64,000 bases of DNA, taken from positions 1 to 64,000 of the forward strand of contig NZ_JNZO01000029.1 in assembly GCF_000717595.1 (NCBI RefSeq). Direction: 5' to 3'. A program made the translations under genes and the position numbers. Under the pieces are notes generated by a model that saw only the letters and a program-made list of their open reading frames with translations, was not told the DNA's origin and did no database searches. The stretch is from Streptomyces flavochromogenes. Its GTDB lineage: Bacteria; Actinomycetota; Actinomycetes; Streptomycetales; Streptomycetaceae. Every line of letters begins with the position of its first letter. The stretch's first letter is position 1. Below are positions 46,195 to 55,172 of the stretch, piece after piece.

Positions 46195-46605
46195 TCAGTT
46201 GTTGCCGACGCCGTTGCCCGACAGGACCGGGATGTCGTCCAGGATGTGCGAGAGCGCCTCGTCACCCTTGGCCTGGGTGGAGTTCTCGGTGCACTGCTGG
46301 TTCTGCGGGGAGGACAGGACGTTGACGTCCTGGACCGCGATCGGGATGGCCCCGAGGAGCGAACCGGCGTTGACCTTGGCCGGCAGACCCACGCACGGCT
46401 TGTTCAGGGAGCCCTGGACCAGCGCGAACTGGGGGCTCATGTGGCCGTACGTGGCGGAGTTGCCGTACTCCTGGTGGGCGCCGTTGCCGCTGAGCGACGT
46501 GGTGCCGCCGTCGTTGGCGATGGCGAGCGCGGGCGAGGCAACGGCGGCGGTGGCGCCGACGATGGAGACGGCTGCGGCCGCAGTGGCCATAACCTTCTTG
46601 ATCAC
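46195..46605 (-). CDS. rdl: Rodlin 2
   Basis: The 136-residue secreted rodlin is nearly identical to rodlin 1 in its mature part ([79 protein letters not shown]). The signal peptide is [28 protein letters not shown]. It is divergent from rodlin 3 and has the shared CGGAAC-N17-GTTGA promoter. High identity to rodlin 1 over both protein and promoter indicates a fairly recent duplication or gene conversion. Confidence 0.95.
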   Translation of the reverse strand: MIKKVMATAAAAVSIVGATAAVASPALAIANDGGTTSLSGNGAHQEYGNSATYGHMSPQFALVQGSLNKPCVGLPAKVNAGSLLGAIPIAVQDVNVLSSPQNQQCTENSTQAKGDEALSHILDDIPVLSGNGVGNN

Positions 46606-46649
46606 GGGAGTTCCCTTCTAGAACCGGCTCCGTGCAGGGAGCGACCTGG

Positions 46650-46677
46650 TCAACTGGCCACGGACGCGGGGGTTCCG
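46650..46677 (-). promoter_or_regulatory. Rodlin 2 promoter, CGGAAC-N17-GTTGA
   Basis: Minus-strand CGGAAC (46672-46677) and GTTGA (46650-46654) are 17 bases apart and about 45 bases before the start codon. Confidence 0.65.
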
Positions 46678-46746
46678 CTGTGTCACTCCCTTGGCGGAGC
46701 GCACTCGGCAGCGCCAAACGGAGGGCCAGTCGAACGGGTGAAGCGC

Positions 46747-46774
46747 CGGAACCTCAGCCCCCGCGCGCAGTTGA
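46747..46774 (+). promoter_or_regulatory. Rodlin 3 promoter, CGGAAC-N17-GTTGA
   Basis: Plus-strand CGGAAC (46747-46752) and GTTGA (46770-46774) are 17 bases apart, 49 bases before the GTG. The 17-base spacer differs from those of rodlins 1 and 2, so conservation of both boxes is meaningful. Confidence 0.65.
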
Positions 46775-46823
46775 TCCCGTCGCATCAATCAGGTCGATTG
46801 GTGGGAACAGGAACGGAATCACC

Positions 46824-47237
46824 GTGATCAAGAAGATTATGGCGGCTGCGGCTGTTACGGCCTCTGTTGTCGGCGCTTCTGCTGCGGCGGCCTCCCCGGC
46901 GCTCGCCATCGCCGACGACGGCGGCACGACCTCGCTCAGCGGCAACGGCGCGCACCAGTCGTTCGGCAACTCCAAGACCGCGGGCGACATGAGCCCCCAG
47001 TTCTCGGCCGTCCAGGGCTCGCTGAACAAGCTCTGCCTCGGTGCCCCGGTCAAGGGCAACGTCGGCTCGGTCGTCGGCGTCCTCGTCCCGGTCGCGGTCC
47101 AGGACATCAACGTCCTGTCCAACCCGCAGAACCAGCAGTGCACCGAGAACTCCACCCAGGCCAAGGGTGACGAGCCGCTGTCGCACATCCTGGAGGACAT
47201 CCCGGTCCTCTCCGGGAACGGTGCCTACAACGGCTGA
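46824..47237 (+). CDS. rdl: Rodlin 3 (diverged)
   Basis: The 137-residue secreted rodlin starts with GTG ([28 protein letters not shown] signal). The core [46 protein letters not shown] is kept, but the middle differs: [26 protein letters not shown] replaces [18 protein letters not shown]. Both cysteines remain. It is divergent from rodlin 2. The division into two similar and one diverged rodlin suggests different partners or positions in the rodlet layer. Confidence 0.95.
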   Translation: MIKKIMAAAAVTASVVGASAAAASPALAIADDGGTTSLSGNGAHQSFGNSKTAGDMSPQFSAVQGSLNKLCLGAPVKGNVGSVVGVLVPVAVQDINVLSNPQNQQCTENSTQAKGDEPLSHILEDIPVLSGNGAYNG

Positions 47238-47251
47238 TCCGTCTCGCGCGG

Positions 47252-47293
47252 GACAGGGCCGGAGGGAACGATCGCGTTCCCTCCGGCCCTGTC
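47252..47293 (+). terminator. Hairpin terminator after rodlin 3
   Basis: A 19-base-pair perfect stem starting GACAGGGCCGGAGGGAACG with loop ATCG, 15 bases past the stop. Confidence 0.85.
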
Positions 47294-47405
47294 GTGCGCG
47301 CAATGGAGTGAAAGAACGAAAGTCGTCGTTTTCGCGGTTTCCTTTGTGCGGCATGTTCGTTGTGTTGCGTGAAAGTGTTCCGCCACCGAAAGGATGCAGA
47401 CGAAA

Positions 47406-47639
47406 ATGAACTGTAAGAAGGCTGCTGCCGTCGTCGCCGGAATCATCATGGCCATGGGTGCGGCGACCCCCGCCTTCGCCGACGCGGGCGCCGAGGGTCT
47501 CGCGATCGGCTCGCCGGGCGTCCTCTCCGGCAACGTCGTCCAGATCCCGATCCACGCGCCGATCAACGTCTGCGGCAACAGCGTGAACGTCATCGGTGTG
47601 CTCAACCCGGCCGCGTTCAACACCTGCGCCAACTTCTGA
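47406..47639 (+). CDS. chp: Short chaplin
   Basis: The 77-residue protein has a signal peptide (MNCKKAAAVVAGIIMAMGAATPAFA) and a single chaplin domain: DAGAEGLAIGSPGVLSGNVVQIPIHAPINVCGNSVNVIGVLNPAAFNTCANF. The two cysteines form the usual intramolecular disulfide. Short chaplins assemble into amyloid fibrils that make aerial hyphae hydrophobic. ATG 47406 is used; an upstream in-frame ATG at 47394 sits on top of the only ribosome site. No CGGAAC/GTTGA promoter was seen here. Confidence 0.95.
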   Translation: MNCKKAAAVVAGIIMAMGAATPAFADAGAEGLAIGSPGVLSGNVVQIPIHAPINVCGNSVNVIGVLNPAAFNTCANF

Positions 47640-47663
47640 GCCCCGAGCGGCTCGCAGGCACAG

Positions 47664-47705
47664 GGGCCGGCCCCCGGGAGCGCACCCGCTCCCGGGGGCC
47701 GGCCC
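47664..47705. terminator. Bidirectional hairpin terminator
   Basis: GGGCCGGCCCCCGGGAGCG and its exact complement form a 19-base-pair stem with a 4-base loop between the chaplin and the convergent flavoprotein gene. Confidence 0.85.
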
Positions 47706-47709
47706 TCCC

Positions 47710-48996
47710 TCATGCCGAGACGGGCGCCTTGCGGCCCGTACGCGGCCGGCCCACCGTTCCGCCCCGGGCACCCGCGCGCAGCCGCTGCCGCACACCCCGC
47801 ACGAGACGCCCCGCCGTGTACTCGGCGCCGAGGACGAACCGCATCGAGGGACCGTACGAAGGAGCGGTGAGCAGTCCCGCGAGGAACAGGCCCGGCCACG
47901 AGGACTCGAAGAGACCGCCGACCTCGGGGGCGCCGCCCACGCCGACCGTCCGCAACGCGCCGCGCAGCTCCGGGGAGAGCATGCCCGCCCGGTCCAGGCT
48001 CGGTGTGAAACCGGTGGCCGCGACGACATGGTCGGTCTCCAGGACCGTCGCCCCCTCCGGCCCGGTCACGTCGAGCCGCAGCCGCTCGTCCCCGGTCACG
48101 GTCGCCGCGGTGATCCGCTGCCCGAGGCGTACGTCCGCGACCGCCGTGAACCGCTCACGCAGCCACCAGGCCCCTGCCGGGCCGAGCGCCGAGTCGAAGA
48201 GCCGCTCCCGGGTCGCGGCCGGCAGCCGCCGGAAGACCCCCGGCGTGTCCGCGTACAGCTTGTTCCGCCAGCCGCAGCCGAGCCCCGTGTGCGGGGCGCA
48301 CACGCTCGGCCACAGGCCCCGGTCGAGGGCCGGGGGCAGGGTGTTCCAGCTCAGCCGGTCCGCGCGGGCGAGGATCCGCACCGTCGCGGCACCCTCCTCG
48401 ACCAGGAGTGCGGCCGTCTCCAGGGCGGCCTGCCCGGCCCCGACGACGGTCACGTCCCGGCCCGCGAAGCGGTCCAGGTCGCCGTGGTGGCTGGAGTGGG
48501 TCGCATACCGCCGGGGCAGGCCCCGCAGCGGCCCCGGCATCTCCCTGAACGGCAGGACGCCGACCGCCAGCGCCACCGTCCTGGTCCGCAGCGCCTCGCC
48601 GTCCTCGGTACGCAGCTCGAACCCGTCCGCGCAGGGCGCGACCGAGTCGATCAGACGCTCGTCGAGCGCCGGCACCGCCCGCCGGGCGAACCAGTCGCCG
48701 TACGCGGCGAAGAAGCCCACGGGCAGCGGAACCCCGTGCGTGGCGCGCACGCCCCGCGTGGCGGCGTAGGCGTCGAGCCCGTACGCCCGCTCCGGGTCGG
48801 AGAGATGTGAGGCCCAGGGCTCCGACTTCAGGAACATGCCCGAGGGCATCGCGTGCCAGGACCCCATCGAGCGGCCGAAGGTCCGCAGGCGCAACCCGTG
48901 GGCGGCCGCGTGCGCGGCGACGGACAGACCGTACGGTCCCGCCCCGACGACCACCAGGTCGTACATCGACTTCGACATCGTGCCTTCCGCCTTCAT
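47710..48996 (-). CDS. FAD/NAD(P)-dependent oxidoreductase (monooxygenase-like)
   Basis: The 428-residue flavoprotein has FAD motif YDLVVVGAGPYGLSVAAHAAA near the N-terminus, NAD(P) motif VTVVGAGQAALETAALL near 180, and the ATG-type motif HVVAATGFTP near 345. This is the layout of flavin-containing monooxygenases and N-hydroxylases. The ATG at 48996 overlaps the TGA of the ATP-grasp gene (ATGA), so the two are coupled; an ATG at 48978 with GGAAGG before it would remove six residues. It may oxidise a small molecule made or joined by the ATP-grasp enzyme. Substrate unknown. Confidence 0.85.
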   Translation of the reverse strand: MKAEGTMSKSMYDLVVVGAGPYGLSVAAHAAAHGLRLRTFGRSMGSWHAMPSGMFLKSEPWASHLSDPERAYGLDAYAATRGVRATHGVPLPVGFFAAYGDWFARRAVPALDERLIDSVAPCADGFELRTEDGEALRTRTVALAVGVLPFREMPGPLRGLPRRYATHSSHHGDLDRFAGRDVTVVGAGQAALETAALLVEEGAATVRILARADRLSWNTLPPALDRGLWPSVCAPHTGLGCGWRNKLYADTPGVFRRLPAATRERLFDSALGPAGAWWLRERFTAVADVRLGQRITAATVTGDERLRLDVTGPEGATVLETDHVVAATGFTPSLDRAGMLSPELRGALRTVGVGGAPEVGGLFESSWPGLFLAGLLTAPSYGPSMRFVLGAEYTAGRLVRGVRQRLRAGARGGTVGRPRTGRKAPVSA

Positions 48997-50336
48997 CGTG
49001 GGGTGAGCTGGTGGGAGGAACTGCGGGCCGGCGGCGCCGACGGGGAGATCGCCGGACCCGCCCGCCGGGACCCGAGGAACCGGCGCGCCGACGCCACCGC
49101 CCTGCGCAGCAGGTGCCCGAGCCAGACGAGGCCCATCGCGAGCGCCGGTGCCGGGTCGTCCGCCGCGCACCAGGCGTACTCGGTCCGCCGCGACATGCCC
49201 TCCACCCCGGCACCGTCCCGGTCCGCGGGGCGGCGCCGCGGGGAGGTGAGGAGCGACAGCGCCGCGTAGTTCTCGACCACGAACCGGCGCCCGTACGCGG
49301 GGGAGTGCGGGGGTACGGGACGCCCGGTGAGGTCCAGATGGAGCGCCCGGACCACGTCCAGACCGTTCGCGTCGGCGAAGAGCCGGAACTGCGCGCCGGG
49401 CCGGGGATTGAAGTCGAGCAGGTGGTACGCCCCCGTCGCCCGGTTCATCCGGAAGTCCAGGTCGCACACCCCCCGGAAGCCGAGCGCGCCGCACAGCTCG
49501 CGGGCCGCGCGCTCCACGGCCGGGTTCGCCGTCCAGCGGCCCACGGCGGTGAGCCCGGCCCCGTCCGGCCAGGACCGCTCCTTGCACCCCGTCGCCCCCG
49601 TCGAGCAGCCGCCGTTCGCGTCCACGTACCCGTGGAAGAACCAGTCCAGGTCACGGCCCGCCGGGAGGAGTTCCTGGAGCAGCAGCCGGCTGCCGGCCTC
49701 CGGGGCCCGGGCGTACAGCTCCCGCACCTCCGCGAGGGACCGCACGATCGAGGTGCTGCGCAGCCCGCCGCCGGCCGGAAGCAGCCAGGGACGGCTCCAC
49801 TTGGCGACCACCGGCAGGCCGAGCGACCACGCCATCGCGGCGGCCTCGTCGGCACCGGTGGGGAGTTCGGTACGGGGGTGGGGCAGGCCAAGGGACGCAC
49901 AGGTCTCGGCGAGCTCCGCCTTGTCCGCGACCCGCAGCAGCTGCTCCTCGGTCTGCTCGGGCAGCAGGAAGCGCGGGGACAGCTCGGCGCGGCGGCGCGC
50001 CAGGCCGAGGGCGCTCACGTCGTCCAGGGGAAGGACGAGGAGGGGAGTTGACGCATCGTCGGGTGCCGGGCTCGTCCCGTTCACGATCTCGTCCGCGTAC
50101 CGGTGGAGAAGCGCGGCCAGCTCGGTGTCGGAGGTCTCCCCGGGGCTCGCCCGGGCCGACCGGAGATAACGGGAACGGGTGACCGGGCTGGTCCCCGATT
50201 CGATGACCGCGTGGACCGGAATTCCCGCCCGGCCCAGGGAACGCGCGGCGCCGAGCGTGCCGTGATGGAAGGGATTCCGGTCGAGCCGCACAAGGATGGT
50301 GGGGACGCGGGTGTCGAAACTCTGACGACGCGGCAC
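48993..50336 (-). CDS. ATP-grasp ligase (carboxylate-amine ligase-like)
   Basis: The 447-residue protein is cytoplasmic. Residues about 12-110 form a pre-ATP-grasp fold (PTILVRLDRNPFHHGTLGAARSLGRAGIPVHAV). The ATP-grasp domain follows with KAELAETCASLGLPHPRTELP, LGLPVVAKWSRPW, LLLQELLPAGRDLDWFFHGYVD and the metal-binding FRGVCDLDFRMNRATGAYHLLDFNPRPGAQFRLF. Such enzymes join a carboxylate to an amine through an acyl-phosphate. The C-terminal 90 residues include a hydrophobic segment (PALAMGLVWLGHLLRR). It is divergent from the GH26-like gene and may modify a surface glycan. Confidence 0.85.
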   Translation of the reverse strand: MPRRQSFDTRVPTILVRLDRNPFHHGTLGAARSLGRAGIPVHAVIESGTSPVTRSRYLRSARASPGETSDTELAALLHRYADEIVNGTSPAPDDASTPLLVLPLDDVSALGLARRRAELSPRFLLPEQTEEQLLRVADKAELAETCASLGLPHPRTELPTGADEAAAMAWSLGLPVVAKWSRPWLLPAGGGLRSTSIVRSLAEVRELYARAPEAGSRLLLQELLPAGRDLDWFFHGYVDANGGCSTGATGCKERSWPDGAGLTAVGRWTANPAVERAARELCGALGFRGVCDLDFRMNRATGAYHLLDFNPRPGAQFRLFADANGLDVVRALHLDLTGRPVPPHSPAYGRRFVVENYAALSLLTSPRRRPADRDGAGVEGMSRRTEYAWCAADDPAPALAMGLVWLGHLLRRAVASARRFLGSRRAGPAISPSAPPARSSSHQLTPR

Positions 50337-50439
50337 GGCATGCCCTTCATCTCGGGTGCCCCAACTGGGCGATCAAATCCTCTAATGGACTACTGATCAG
50401 GGGAAGCGGAGTTCACGGTCGGCTCATTAGGAATACTTT

Positions 50440-50464
50440 CGGAGCATCGGATTGACGGAGCATC
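50440..50464. repeat. Direct repeats CGGAGCATC before the GH26-like gene
   Basis: CGGAGCATC occurs at 50440 and 50456, a 16-base period, about 30 bases before the start codon. TTGACG lies between them. It may be a regulator site. Confidence 0.35.
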
Positions 50465-50492
50465 AAAACGCGTACGACGCGAAGGAGCGGCC

Positions 50493-52163
50493 ATGGCGGC
50501 TACACATCGGCGACCATCGAGAGTGTGGCTGGGGGTGTTCACCGCCGGTCTCCTCGCCTCGGGCTCAGTCGTGCTCGCGTCCCCCGCGCACGCCTCCGCA
50601 TCGGTAACGACGAGAGACCCCGGACCGACTCTCTCCAGCGCCATGGGAGCCTTCCTCGACTCGGGCGCGCTCGGGGTCGCCCGCATCGAGCAGCTGGAGC
50701 AGTGGCTCGGCGGACGGGAACTCCGCGTCGGCCACACCTACCTCCCCGGCGACCTCTGGAAGAACATCGAGGGCCCGCCCGGCTTCCTCGACGCCTGGGC
50801 GGACTGGCGCAACGAGAAGGCCGACCGCCTGTTCGTCCTCAACGTCCCCATGCTGGAGCGCAACGAGGCCGGCGTCTCCGACGCCGAGGTCCGCCGCCAG
50901 CTCCAGCTCGGTGCCGCCGGGTACTACGACCACCACTTCACGGTCCTCGCCGAGCGGCTCGTCCGGCTGCGGGCGGTCGACACGGTCGTCAACCTCGGCT
51001 GGGAGATGAACGGGACGACGTACACCCACCGCTGTGCGCCCGACCCGACCGCGTGGAAGAAGTACTGGAACCGGATCGTCACCGCGATGCGTTCCGTTCC
51101 CGGCCAGGAGTTCCGCTTCGACTTCAACCCGAGCCGCGGCCGCGACGCCGTTCCGTGGACCGAGTGCTACCCGGGCGACGACGTCGTCGACATCATCGGG
51201 ATGGATTCGTACGACCAGCCCCCGGGCTCGAATTTCGACCAGCACGTCAGCGAACCCTACGGACTGCAGAAGCAGGTCGATTTCGCCGCCGAGCACGGAA
51301 AGCAGATCTCGTATCCCGAATGGGGGCTCTTCCGTAACGGCGACAACCCCGAATACATGCGGCGCATGCTGGAGTGGATGAAGCAGCACAAGCCGCTGTA
51401 TCACACGATCACCGATTACTGTCCGCACGGCGTCTGGCAGTGCGACGACAATCCGCGGTCGTCACAGACGTTCCGGCAGATGCTGTACGGCACCGAGCCG
51501 GAACTCCCGACCCAGCCGACGGATCCCACGGAGCCGACGGATCCCACGGAGCCGACGGATCCCACGGAGCCGGTGGACCCGACGGAGCCGGTGGACCCGA
51601 CCGACCCGACGTGGCCGACGGACCCGACGGACCCGACGGAACCCACGGACCCGGTGGATCCGGTGGACCCGACGGTTCCGGAACCGAAGCCGGAACCGAA
51701 GCCTGAGCCCAAGCCGGAGCCCAAGCCGGAACCGAAGCCTGAGCCCAAGCCGGAACCGAAGCCTGAGCCCAAGCCGGAGCCGAAGCCTGAGCCCAAGCCG
51801 GAGCCGAAGCCTGAGCCCAAGCCGGAACCGAAGCCTGAGCCCAAGCCGGAACCGAAGCCTGAGCCCAAGCCGGAGCCGAAGCCTGAGCCGAAGCCTGAGC
51901 CCAAGCCGGAGCCGAAGCCGGAGCCGAAGCCGGAGCCGAAGCCTGAGCCGAAGCCTGAGCCGAAGCCTGAGCCCAAGCCGGAACCGCAGCCCGAGCCCAA
52001 GCCCGAGCCGCAGCCCGAGCCCAAGCCCGGCTGCTGGACCGTGAACCTCGGTTCATGGGTCGAGAGCTGGATCGGTGGGCCGGTCTGCGTCCCGAAGGAC
52101 TCCTGGAAGGACGAGGTCGACCTCGACTGGAAGGACGCGCTGAAGGGCGTCTGGCCCTTCTGA
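50493..52163 (+). CDS. Secreted GH26-like glycoside hydrolase with PTDPTEP/PEPK repeat tail
   Basis: The 556-residue secreted protein has a signal peptide (residues 1-34, cleavage after AHA), then a GH26-type TIM barrel (about 45-335). [11 protein letters not shown] holds the likely acid/base glutamate and ISYPEWGLF the likely nucleophile glutamate. GH26 enzymes cut beta-mannans and related glycans. Next come about nine PTDPTEP units (340-395), about 115 residues of PEPK repeats (396-512), and a 44-residue C-terminal module with two cysteines ([26 protein letters not shown]). The tail may span or bind the wall. It converges with the exopolysaccharide operon and may trim or release that polymer. 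Confidence 0.88.
   Translation: MAATHRRPSRVWLGVFTAGLLASGSVVLASPAHASASVTTRDPGPTLSSAMGAFLDSGALGVARIEQLEQWLGGRELRVGHTYLPGDLWKNIEGPPGFLDAWADWRNEKADRLFVLNVPMLERNEAGVSDAEVRRQLQLGAAGYYDHHFTVLAERLVRLRAVDTVVNLGWEMNGTTYTHRCAPDPTAWKKYWNRIVTAMRSVPGQEFRFDFNPSRGRDAVPWTECYPGDDVVDIIGMDSYDQPPGSNFDQHVSEPYGLQKQVDFAAEHGKQISYPEWGLFRNGDNPEYMRRMLEWMKQHKPLYHTITDYCPHGVWQCDDNPRSSQTFRQMLYGTEPELPTQPTDPTEPTDPTEPTDPTEPVDPTEPVDPTDPTWPTDPTDPTEPTDPVDPVDPTVPEPKPEPKPEPKPEPKPEPKPEPKPEPKPEPKPEPKPEPKPEPKPEPKPEPKPEPKPEPKPEPKPEPKPEPKPEPKPEPKPEPKPEPKPEPKPEPKPEPKPEPQPEPKPEPQPEPKPGCWTVNLGSWVESWIGGPVCVPKDSWKDEVDLDWKDALKGVWPF
51511..52028 (+). repeat. Tandem repeats coding PTDPTEP and PEPK
   Basis: First come 18-base units (CCGACGGATCCCACGGAG and variants), then 12/24-base units coding PEPKPEPK. 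Third positions vary between units (CCGGAA/CCGGAG, AAGCCT/AAGCCC), showing selection on protein sequence rather than only recent slippage. Confidence 0.9.
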
Positions 52164-52172
52164 TCCCCGCGG

Positions 52173-52197
52173 CGGCGGCGGAGATCATCCGCCGCCG
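52173..52197. terminator. Convergent hairpin at the end of the exopolysaccharide operon
   Basis: CGGCGGCGG-N7-CCGCCGCCG overlaps the last codons of the CelD-like gene and follows the GH26-like stop by ten bases. Confidence 0.55.
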
Positions 52198-53345
52198 TCG
52201 TTCGGCGTGCGTCCCGGGAGCCGGCCGAGCGCACGGCCCACCCAGGCGCGTTCCCGCGCCTGCCGGGCCGCCCAGCGGCGCGCGTCGGCGGCGGCCGCGC
52301 GGAGCCAGAGCAGCGGGGCCGTACCCCGGCCGGTCAGCATGAGCCGCTGGTTGCCGACGGTCTCGGGCCGCCAGTGGTGCTTGTACGCCTCGGTGCCCCG
52401 CAGCATGCTCAGCGTGGCCCGGCCGTCCGTGCTCGTCTCCCCGGCGCCGTGCCGGAGCAGCATCGTCGCGACGTCGACCTTGCGGGCCCGCAGGGCCGGG
52501 TCGGCGCCGTACAGATAGCCGCCGGCGAGCCGCGGCGACATCAGGGTCAGGTCGGCGGCCACCACGTCCCCGGCCAGCCGGAACTCGGTCACCATCGCGT
52601 CCCCGCGGTCCACCATCGGCCGTACGGCCCGGGTGAGGTGCTGGGCGAACCGCTCGCTGGTGTGCTCGGCGGTGACGCCCCGCCCCTGCCACTGGAGCTG
52701 ATGGAGCCTCAGGAGCCGGTCGAGGGCGGCGGGCACCTCGGGCCCGGTGACCACGTGGGCGTCGATGCCGAGGGCGTCGAGCTTGCGCAGCTTGGCGCGG
52801 ACCCGCTGGGCCTTCCCGGACGGGATGCGGGCGAGGAGCCCTTCCATGGGTACGGCGGGCAGTTCGAGGCACAGCGAGTCGGGCATCCGCCGGCGTGGAC
52901 CCCGCCAGTGGACGAGGACCCGTTCGCTCGCCGCCCCCGGCCGCACCTCGCGCAGGTCGATCACCGCGCCCCGGGCGGTCCGGGCGAGCGCCCCGGCCAG
53001 CGCGGGGGCCGCCTCGGGGCAGCCGTCGTCGAGGAGCACGTCCGTGAAGTCGGTGATCGAGCCGCCGAGCTGGGTGAGGACGGGCAGCGGCCCCCGGGCG
53101 CGCATCAGGGCCGCGGCGGCGACGAGTTCGCCGTCCTCCCGTCGTACGAGCACCAGCCGCAGCGCACCGGGCCTGCCGTACGAGAGCCACCAGGAGTGCA
53201 GCCAGGCGTGGGACTGGAAGGGGGTGGCGGAGGAACAGCGCCCGTACAGCGCCGTCCACTCGGCCGCCAGCCGCCCGAAGCCCTCCTCGTCACGGCAGAT
53301 CTCCGTCCGCAGGGCCGCAGCGGCGCCCGTCGCTCTCGGACTCAC
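52185..53345 (-). CDS. CelD/BcsL-like GNAT acyltransferase
   Basis: The 386-residue cytoplasmic protein has a duplicated GNAT fold: [20 protein letters not shown] with [18 protein letters not shown] in the first half, and [13 protein letters not shown] with [47 protein letters not shown] in the second. The CelD/BcsL family acylates sugars or lipid precursors in exopolysaccharide (for example cellulose) loci. GTG at 53345 overlaps the Wzz stop by four bases. Last gene of the nine-gene operon. Confidence 0.85.
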   Translation of the reverse strand: MSPRATGAAAALRTEICRDEEGFGRLAAEWTALYGRCSSATPFQSHAWLHSWWLSYGRPGALRLVLVRREDGELVAAAALMRARGPLPVLTQLGGSITDFTDVLLDDGCPEAAPALAGALARTARGAVIDLREVRPGAASERVLVHWRGPRRRMPDSLCLELPAVPMEGLLARIPSGKAQRVRAKLRKLDALGIDAHVVTGPEVPAALDRLLRLHQLQWQGRGVTAEHTSERFAQHLTRAVRPMVDRGDAMVTEFRLAGDVVAADLTLMSPRLAGGYLYGADPALRARKVDVATMLLRHGAGETSTDGRATLSMLRGTEAYKHHWRPETVGNQRLMLTGRGTAPLLWLRAAAADARRWAARQARERAWVGRALGRLPGRTPNDGGG

Positions 53346-54025
53346 ACCGCCTCCGGCTGGTGCGCGGCGGCGGCCGGCGCGGGCACGGCGGCGGAGGAGA
53401 CGGCTCCGGACGGGGACGCCTGCCGGGAGTGCCGGGCCTCGCCGCGCGCGGCGGCGCGCTTCGGCCGGACCAGGAGGGCGAGGCCGCCGAGGAGCCCGCC
53501 CGCACAGCCGCCGACGAGCGCGGAGAGCGGCGCGGAGGGCGAGACGGGCGCGACCGGCTTGGTCGCGCGGGAGAACTGCACGACCTTCACGCCGGTGCTG
53601 CCCGCGACGTGGGTGCTGTTGAGGATGAGCGCGCGGGCCACCCCGTCGGCCATGGACACGGCCTTCGCGGGCTTATCGGCGGTGGCGGTGATCGAGATCA
53701 TCGGCGCGTCCGGGGAGGTCGCGGCCTGCACGTTCCTGCGCAGGGTGTCGGCGGTGACCCCCGCCCACACCTGGGCGTCGCCGGTCACCGCGATGTCGGT
53801 GGCGACCCGCCCGTAGGCCTGGGCGAAGCCGAGCGCGGCGGCGGGGTCGGACTTCTCGGCCGGTACGACGATCACGTAGCTGGTCGCCGCGTACTGCGGG
53901 GCCTTGAGGGCACCGTAACCGCCGCCGAGGACGGCTCCGGCGAGGACGGCGGCGGGCAGGACCGCCCAGCGGCCCGGTGCGCGAAGGCCGGCGGGGAGGT
54001 GGGTGCGGCGTGGGCTGGTGTTCAT
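53342..54025 (-). CDS. Wzz-like chain-length determinant
   Basis: The 227-residue membrane protein has two membrane segments (about 20-40 and 168-187) flanking a periplasm-side domain (YAATSYVIVVPAEKSDPAAALGFAQAYGRVATDI, PMISITATADKPAKAVSMADGVARALI). This is the polysaccharide co-polymerase layout that sets polymer length. The C-terminal 40 residues are a basic, Ala-rich tail without a tyrosine-kinase domain. Coupled to the CelD-like gene by a GTGA overlap. Confidence 0.85.
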   Translation of the reverse strand: MNTSPRRTHLPAGLRAPGRWAVLPAAVLAGAVLGGGYGALKAPQYAATSYVIVVPAEKSDPAAALGFAQAYGRVATDIAVTGDAQVWAGVTADTLRRNVQAATSPDAPMISITATADKPAKAVSMADGVARALILNSTHVAGSTGVKVVQFSRATKPVAPVSPSAPLSALVGGCAGGLLGGLALLVRPKRAAARGEARHSRQASPSGAVSSAAVPAPAAAAHQPEAV

Positions 54026-54038
54026 GGGACGGGCTCTC

Positions 54039-55172
54039 TCACTTCGCGGGGGAGGGGGTGCCGTGGACGGCCTGGTCGTAGAGGGACATCAACTGCTGTG
54101 CGCTGTGCGCGATGTCGTAGCGACGGGCGGCGGCCGGCAGCGGGAACCTGGCCGGCCGGGCGTCGTGGATGCCGCGCAGCGCGGAGATCAGCTCGGGTAC
54201 GGACTCGCCGATCCGGCGGGCCCCCGGGGCCGCCTCAGGAGTCAGGTCGTCGATGGCCGGGCACGCCACGTACAGCACGGGGAGTCCGGCGGCGAGGGCC
54301 TCGACGACGGCGAGTCCGAAGGTCTCGTCGGGGGAGGTGGACACGAAGACGTCCATGGCGGCGAGGAGTTCGGGCAGCGAGGGTCCGGGCCGGACGGCGC
54401 TCGGCGGGTCCTCGCAGGCGCCGGCGAGCAGGACCCGGTCGGCGGCCCCGCACTCGCGGGCCACCCGGAGGAGCTCCGCGCGCTGTTCGCCCTCGCCGAC
54501 GAGGAGCAGCCGGACGTCCGGGATCGAGGCCACGGCCCGGACGAGCCGCTCGAACCGCTTCCCTGGCGTGAGCCGCCCCACCCCGCCGACGACATAGGCG
54601 TCCTCGGGGAGCCCGAGGACTCCCCGGGCGAGGCGGCGGGCGCGGGCGTCGAAGGCGAAGCGGCCGGTCTCGATGCCGTTGGGGACGATCCGGATGCGGT
54701 CCGGCGGCACCCCCCAGTCGGCGAGCCGGCGGGCGACGCTGGGGGAGACGGCGACCGTGGAGGTGCCGAGCCGCTCGGACGCGAGGTAGAGCGCGCGGGT
54801 GCCCGCCGAGAGCGGCCGCCCCTCGATCTGGGTCTCGCCGAGGGAGTGTTCGGTGGCGATGACGCGCCGCACGCCGGCGAGCCGGGCCGCGGGCCTGCCG
54901 TACACGCAGGCCCGGTAGAGGTGGGTGTGGACGAGGTCGTAGCGGCCCTGCCGGACGATCCGGGCGAGGCGGGGGAGGGCGCCGACGTCACGGTTGCCGG
55001 CCATGCCCAGATGGGTGACGGGGGTGCCGTCGGACTCGATGCCGGCGGCGACCACGCCGGGGTTGGTGAGCGTGACCACGCCGCTCCGCACCGGAAGATG
55101 GCGGAGCAGGAGCCGCAGCTGCTGCTCGGCGCCTCCGATGCCGAGCCCGGTGATGACGTGCAGGACCTTCAT
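54039..55172 (-). CDS. Glycosyltransferase, GT4 type
   Basis: The 377-residue GT-B enzyme starts MKVLHVITGLGIGGAEQQLRLLLRHL (acceptor side). Donor-binding motifs: VPNGIETGRF, VGGVGRLTPGKRFERLV, LLLVGEGEQRAELL and the E-x7-E segment SPDETFGLAVVEALAAGLPVL. ATG overlaps the deacetylase stop (ATGA). Probably adds one sugar of the lipid-linked repeat unit. Some of this family are written as exporting-signal GTs, but here operon position fits repeat-unit assembly. Confidence 0.9.
   Translation of the reverse strand: MKVLHVITGLGIGGAEQQLRLLLRHLPVRSGVVTLTNPGVVAAGIESDGTPVTHLGMAGNRDVGALPRLARIVRQGRYDLVHTHLYRACVYGRPAARLAGVRRVIATEHSLGETQIEGRPLSAGTRALYLASERLGTSTVAVSPSVARRLADWGVPPDRIRIVPNGIETGRFAFDARARRLARGVLGLPEDAYVVGGVGRLTPGKRFERLVRAVASIPDVRLLLVGEGEQRAELLRVARECGAADRVLLAGACEDPPSAVRPGPSLPELLAAMDVFVSTSPDETFGLAVVEALAAGLPVLYVACPAIDDLTPEAAPGARRIGESVPELISALRGIHDARPARFPLPAAARRYDIAHSAQQLMSLYDQAVHGTPSPAK

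Noticed and set aside
47238..47405. Search for the CGGAAC/GTTGA promoter before the chaplin at 47.4 kb
   Set aside because: Neither box at the right spacing is present; only a CGAAA-N8-TTTCG repeat is seen, so it was not called a BldN-type promoter.
51517..52028. Regular repeats considered as a CRISPR array
   Set aside because: The units are contiguous, lack unique spacers and are translated in frame as PTDPTEP/PEPK.
51416..52234. Glycine/serine-rich leftward frame with GSGFGSG repeats
   Set aside because: It is only the complement of the PEPK repeats of the GH26-like gene, without ribosome site or signal peptide of its own.
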